Shown piece after piece: positions 60,351-64,000 of a stretch of 64,000 nucleotides of DNA (its first letter is position 1; each line of letters begins with the position of its first letter). A program made the position numbers and the translations under genes. Under the pieces are notes generated by a model. That model made no database searches. It saw nothing but the letters and a program-made list of their open reading frames with translations, and was not told the origin of the DNA. This stretch comes from Xylaria sp. FL1777. Lineage: Eukaryota > Ascomycota > Sordariomycetes > Xylariales > Xylariaceae. The DNA lies in assembly GCA_022578965.1 (NCBI GenBank), contig MU400686.1, forward strand, positions 1 to 64,000, written 5' to 3'.

Positions 60351-62756
60351 TAGTATTATAAGTACAATTAAAATTTTCCTTAAATGTTATAAATTCTTAT
60401 AAATCTTTATAATAAACTATAGTTATAACTAATTACTTTAATTCGTAAAAGTTTTATATTTTTATTTTTGCAATTCGTTTAAAAAACTAATTATTCTTTA
60501 ATTTATTAAGTAAGTATTAGTAGCAATAATATATTATATAGCAATTCTATAATATTTCGTTATATTTTAGATTTTTTAAGCATAAAATATTATTATTGTT
60601 TTTTATTATAGTTTTATTATAATAATAGCTTTTAGCAATTAGTTAAATTACTAGTTTTAGTTTTTAAAACATATTAGTTTTTATGCTAACTATTAGTGCT
60701 TTTTTGTTTTATTATATTTAAAACAATTTAAGCTATAAAAATACTTTATTTATTTTTATTAGTTTTTTTTCTATAATGTTTTTTATAGCTTTTAATCTTA
60801 TTTGTTCTTGCTTTAAGGTTTTATAAGTCCTATTTCTTTAAGTTTATTTAACAACTAAATGTTTTAGTAATTTATAATTAGTTTAATAACTACATTATTT
60901 ATAGTTATAGTTTTGTTTTTCTAAATATAACTTTCTTTTAAGCTATATTTTAAGCTTTAGTAGTTTAAAGTCTTTATAGTTTTATAAGTTTGCTAATTAT
61001 GTTAACTTATTACTTTTTATTATTTGCTACTTTTAGTTAAACTATTTTTTTAAGTTATATATTAAATAACTTTAATTATTTATATAATAAATACATTTTT
61101 TCGTAATTTGTTTTAATAATTGCAAAGCTTTTAAATAATATTTATATGCTTGTTTATTTTAACTTATATAAATAAAGCATTTAAATTCGTTTAATATAGC
61201 ACTTTTGTTTTAACTTAAAACAGCAATTTTATACTTTTGCTTTAAAAACGTATCCTTTAAATTGCTCCGTTATTTTTTATTGTTCTGGACTTTTATAACT
61301 TGTACTTTTTTCTTAGGTTAAAAAATCTTTCCTTTTTTATAGCTTTTTTTTCTGTTTTTTTTTTTAAATTAGCATTGTTTTTAAAAATGTTCTTTTTTTC
61401 CGCAGTTATAATATTTAACTTTAAATATATCTTAAGGTTATTATTTTTAAACTTTACTAATTTGCTTAAACCTTTGTTTAATACTCTTTTAAGTATTCTT
61501 TTTTTTGTTTTTTTTAATTTTTTTAGTTTTAAAATACTAGTTAAATAATCATTAATTAATTATAATAGCTATATTAATATATATATTAATTTTTGCTAGT
61601 TTATTTATTTTATATAGTTTGTTTTAAATTTAAGTCTTAAGTGTATTATAAAATAAATAAAACAGTACAAGCTTAAGCAATCTTAAGATTACTACTAATT
61701 GTTTAAATTTTATAGCATAATTTGCTGCTGCTTTTGTTTATTTTAAGCAGTAAAATGCTTTTTTTGCATGTTTTGCTTTTTAAATATTTTTAAATAATGC
61801 TTTTATTTAATTTTCAAACTTAACGTAGTTTTTAAAAATCTTTTTTGTTTTTAGCTTAAAGTTAGTTAATTTGTTAGCCTTTAGGAAATCCTTTAAAATA
61901 AATTAAAACTATTTTAGTACTTTTTTTAACAAAAATTATAAAATAGTTATTACTTTTTAATCTTTTTTTATAATAGTAATAAAGTGCTATTTTAAATAAA
62001 GTTTAGCATAAATTAAAAAAGCTTTTATATTTATAGATTTATTATAAAGCTTTAAAGCAATAAGTTTAAAACTTTTAATGTTTAGCATTTTTAATATTAT
62101 AAATAATCCTAATAATAAAAGCAGTAATAGTAGTAAAAAGTTAGGTTTTTTATTTTAAATTATTATTTTAAATATAGCAGTAATAAAAGTAAGCGTTAAG
62201 TTTGCTAGTAGTAATATTAGTATTAATTATAGTATAATTATTTATTTAAAGCCTTAACTTATTATTATAATAGCAGTTATTATTATTGCTTTAATTATTA
62301 TAGCTAGTATTTATGCTAGTTTAAAGGTTATAACGTTTAATATTTAAGCTATTTTTTAAATTAAAGCAACTAGTTTATTTTGTAGCACTAACGTTAGCAT
62401 TAGTTTTTTTTTACTACTACTGCTTAACTTTTTTTTTTTTACTACTGCTTTTTTTTTAATAAAAATAGTTAATAAAAGTGCTAAAGTTTATTGTTTTAAT
62501 ATGTTACTAGTTTTAAAAGTTTTTAAAATCTTTAAATTTAATTTTTAATTTTTTGTTCTTAGTAGCATAACTTAAATTTAGTTTTATTAGTTATTAAGCA
62601 AAGCTTACTTACGTAATACTATTTAGCATTCTTATTTTTTAAATATTTTTTTAGTATACCTTTAAAAGTTTATTTTATAAATTGTTTATTATTTAACTCT
62701 TTATACTAGTATTTATTTTTATGTGTTAAGTCTTATTAATTCAAAAGCTATTAAAG
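60351..62756 (-). pseudogene. A3 gag side and leader, decayed
   Basis: Collinear with A2 41,101-43,507. The plus frame at 61300-61548 is a shadow. Confidence 0.65.
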
Positions 62757-63273
62757 TATAATAAACCTGTTATATATTAATATAACAGGTTTGCTTTTAA
62801 AGTTTTAATTTATAAATAACAATAAAATCCTTAACAATAGTCCGTTAAAAAGGTTTTTAAAGTACTTTTATTACTATGCATTAATAGAAGTCTTAAAAGA
62901 TTTAAAAGTAATAAATATATTAATGCTTAGCAATTATAAAAAATTAATAGCTAAAAAACTAAAACTAAATAAATAACTAAATATAAAAAGTGCATAATTA
63001 TATAAACAAAGAAAACAGTAGTAGTAATTTATAAACATTGCTTTTTTCGATAGACTTAATGCTATATTATCTTAAGTTTAAAGCTTAATAAACTTAATGC
63101 TTAAGTTTGTTAAGTCTAAGGCTTAATAAACTTAACACTTAAGTTTATTAAGTTTATGCATTAAACCCCTATAGTAGTTTAAATACATATTTTTTCAACG
63201 AATAGAACTCTTTTTATGCATGCTTTCTTTACACCTAGCCTTTTAACCGGCCTAGTTAGCCCATTTTGTAACA
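62757..63273 (-). repeat. A3 5' LTR, 517 bp
   Basis: Start RIPed (TATAATAAACC), but its end keeps many G and C (CCTTTTAACCGGCCTAG near 63,238), so it is the best source for the ancestral LTR end. The tandem repeat is at about 63,070-63,150. Confidence 0.93.
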
Positions 63274-64000
63274 TAGCTTTAAAGTAAGTTAATAAAGCAA
63301 CACATAAAAATTTTTTATTACTGTTTATTTATAGCACATTTGCATAAAACACAGGTTATTAGCAAAAAAAGTTAGCAATTTTAGCTTGCTTACTTATGTA
63401 ATTTTTAAATTGCTAAATTTATATATATAGCAATTTTATTTTTATAGCAAGCTTTTTTTGCTTTATTAATAATGCTTATAATAAGTTTTAAACAATATAT
63501 TTACTACTTTTATTATTGCTATTTATTTATAGCTGCTTATTTATTTGCTAAAAATAATACGTTTTTAATAACTTTTTAACAACTTAGTAAGCATTACAAA
63601 TAGTTTGCTTATTTAAGTTTTCTTTAAAAAAGATTTTAACGTTTACTATTGTTTTATTTAGCTTGTTTATATAACATTATAAGTTTAACATTAAGCTTAT
63701 TACTAGCTATTACTAATTTAAGTTTATACTATTAGCTAGTTATAGCTAGTTTTATATTAAAAAAGTTGCGTTATAGTTCTTTGCTTTTTTTATTTTTACT
63801 TTTATTTCTTTTTAAGTTGTTATTTGTATAGGCTTGTTTTGTATATAGCAGGTTTTCGTGAGTTTAGTTCTTAAGGCCGCGCAAGTGTTCTTGTAAATCT
63901 AGCCGGTCGCAAAGAAAAGCAAAAAAAATATAAACGCATAATAAATAAATGCTTAAATTAATTTTAAAATATAAAGCTAAAAAATTAATTTTAGCTATAT

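Larger units (their letters stand above)
55539..63273 (-). mobile_element. A3: complete 7.7-kb Ty3/Gypsy retrotransposon
   Basis: 517-bp LTRs (55539-56055, 62757-63273), ends TG...CA, TSD TAGCT (55534-55538, 63274-63278). Same family and layout as A2; sense strand minus. LTR type is that of A1. The flanks join into element I. Reading frames broken by RIP. Confidence 0.94.
54270..63929. mobile_element. I: 1.9-kb insert with 14-bp TSD (non-LTR candidate), split by A3
   Basis: ATAAACGCATAATA occurs at 54256-54269 and 63930-63943, and H1 has the uninterrupted site, so everything between is inserted. Removing A3 and one TSD leaves 54270-55538 and 63279-63929, 1,920 bp. Such a TSD length and an A-rich right end (CAAAGAAAAGCAAAAAAAAT) suit target-primed reverse transcription with the plus strand as sense. 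The body is T-rich on plus, and I recognise no endonuclease or RT, so it may be a truncated or non-autonomous copy. The last 110 bp (63,815-63,920) are clearly GC-richer than the rest. Confidence 0.65.
46539..64000 (+). mobile_element. H2: second Ty1/Copia copy (5' part only), interrupted by F and I
   Basis: 5' LTR at 46539-46825, then the same leader as H1. After F and I are removed, 46826-46929, 53831-54269 and 63944-64000 join into one sequence collinear with H1 26160-26386 and 28497-28870. The element runs off the right edge, so its RT/RNase H and 3' LTR are not seen. Confidence 0.9.

Noticed and set aside
3202..61548. F/L/I/K-rich short open frames (for example 3202-3441, 6687-6905, 8597-8779, 9822-10073, 13946-14230, 15027-15422, 20630-20815, 23362-23583, 39299-39505, 42024-42302, 61300-61548)
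   Set aside because: They lie antisense or out of frame to retrotransposon remnants, or in low-complexity DNA. Their repetition between copies follows from homology, not from selection.
1..64000. Mitochondrial origin because of the very high AT content
   Set aside because: No mitochondrial genes or rRNA; nested LTR elements and transition-only decay fit RIPed nuclear DNA.

Overview
The window looks like nuclear heterochromatin of a filamentous ascomycete (Pezizomycotina) with strong repeat-induced point mutation (RIP). It is extremely AT-rich, and homologous copies differ almost only by C/T and G/A changes. Transposon reading frames survive as stop-riddled shadows, for example catalytic YLDD read as YLNN and STAYHPQTDGQTER read as LTAYYL*TNKQTKK. 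I see no host gene, intact tRNA or rRNA gene, CRISPR array or telomere repeat. The species cannot be named from this sequence. An AT-isochore or a pericentromeric block would both fit.

Almost the whole window resolves into a nested set of retrotransposons, joined by matched terminal repeats and target-site duplications (TSDs). The names below are local labels. Element P is the oldest: a plus-strand Ty3/Gypsy of a family with 193-bp LTRs. It survives as four pieces (8605-9421, 25306-25872, 35352-36303, 44003-44487). Inserted into P are N1 (minus, from off-window to 8604) and N2 (minus, 9422-25305), both of P's own family. H1 (plus Ty1/Copia, 25873-35351) and A2 (minus Ty3/Gypsy, 36304-44002) also sit in P. 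N1 holds A1 (left edge to 1911, itself carrying the small GC-rich insert L) and the short LTR element J (2150-6381), whose left LTR is split by K. N2 holds the plus-strand Gypsy element B (13012-21030). H1 holds G, a 2.1-kb LTR element. After P comes an unclassified stretch R (44488-46538), then H2, a second Copia copy running off the window. H2 holds F (minus Gypsy, 46930-53830) and I, a TPRT-like insert (54270-63929) that in turn contains A3 (minus Gypsy, 55539-63273).

The Gypsy copies keep RT before IN on the coding strand (A2, A3, B, N2), while the Copia copy keeps its terminal RNase H domain. The RIP load differs by layer. P, N1, H1 and H2 are nearly saturated, F and G are milder, and J's internal region, the L insert and the 3' tip of I are almost unmutated.

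The points most worth checking are: noncanonical AG...CA LTR ends shared by F, G and J; the un-RIPed J island; the tRNA-like L insert; a tRNA-like A-box/B-box pair inside B's LTR; and a 40-bp perfect palindrome with a short-unit array in R.
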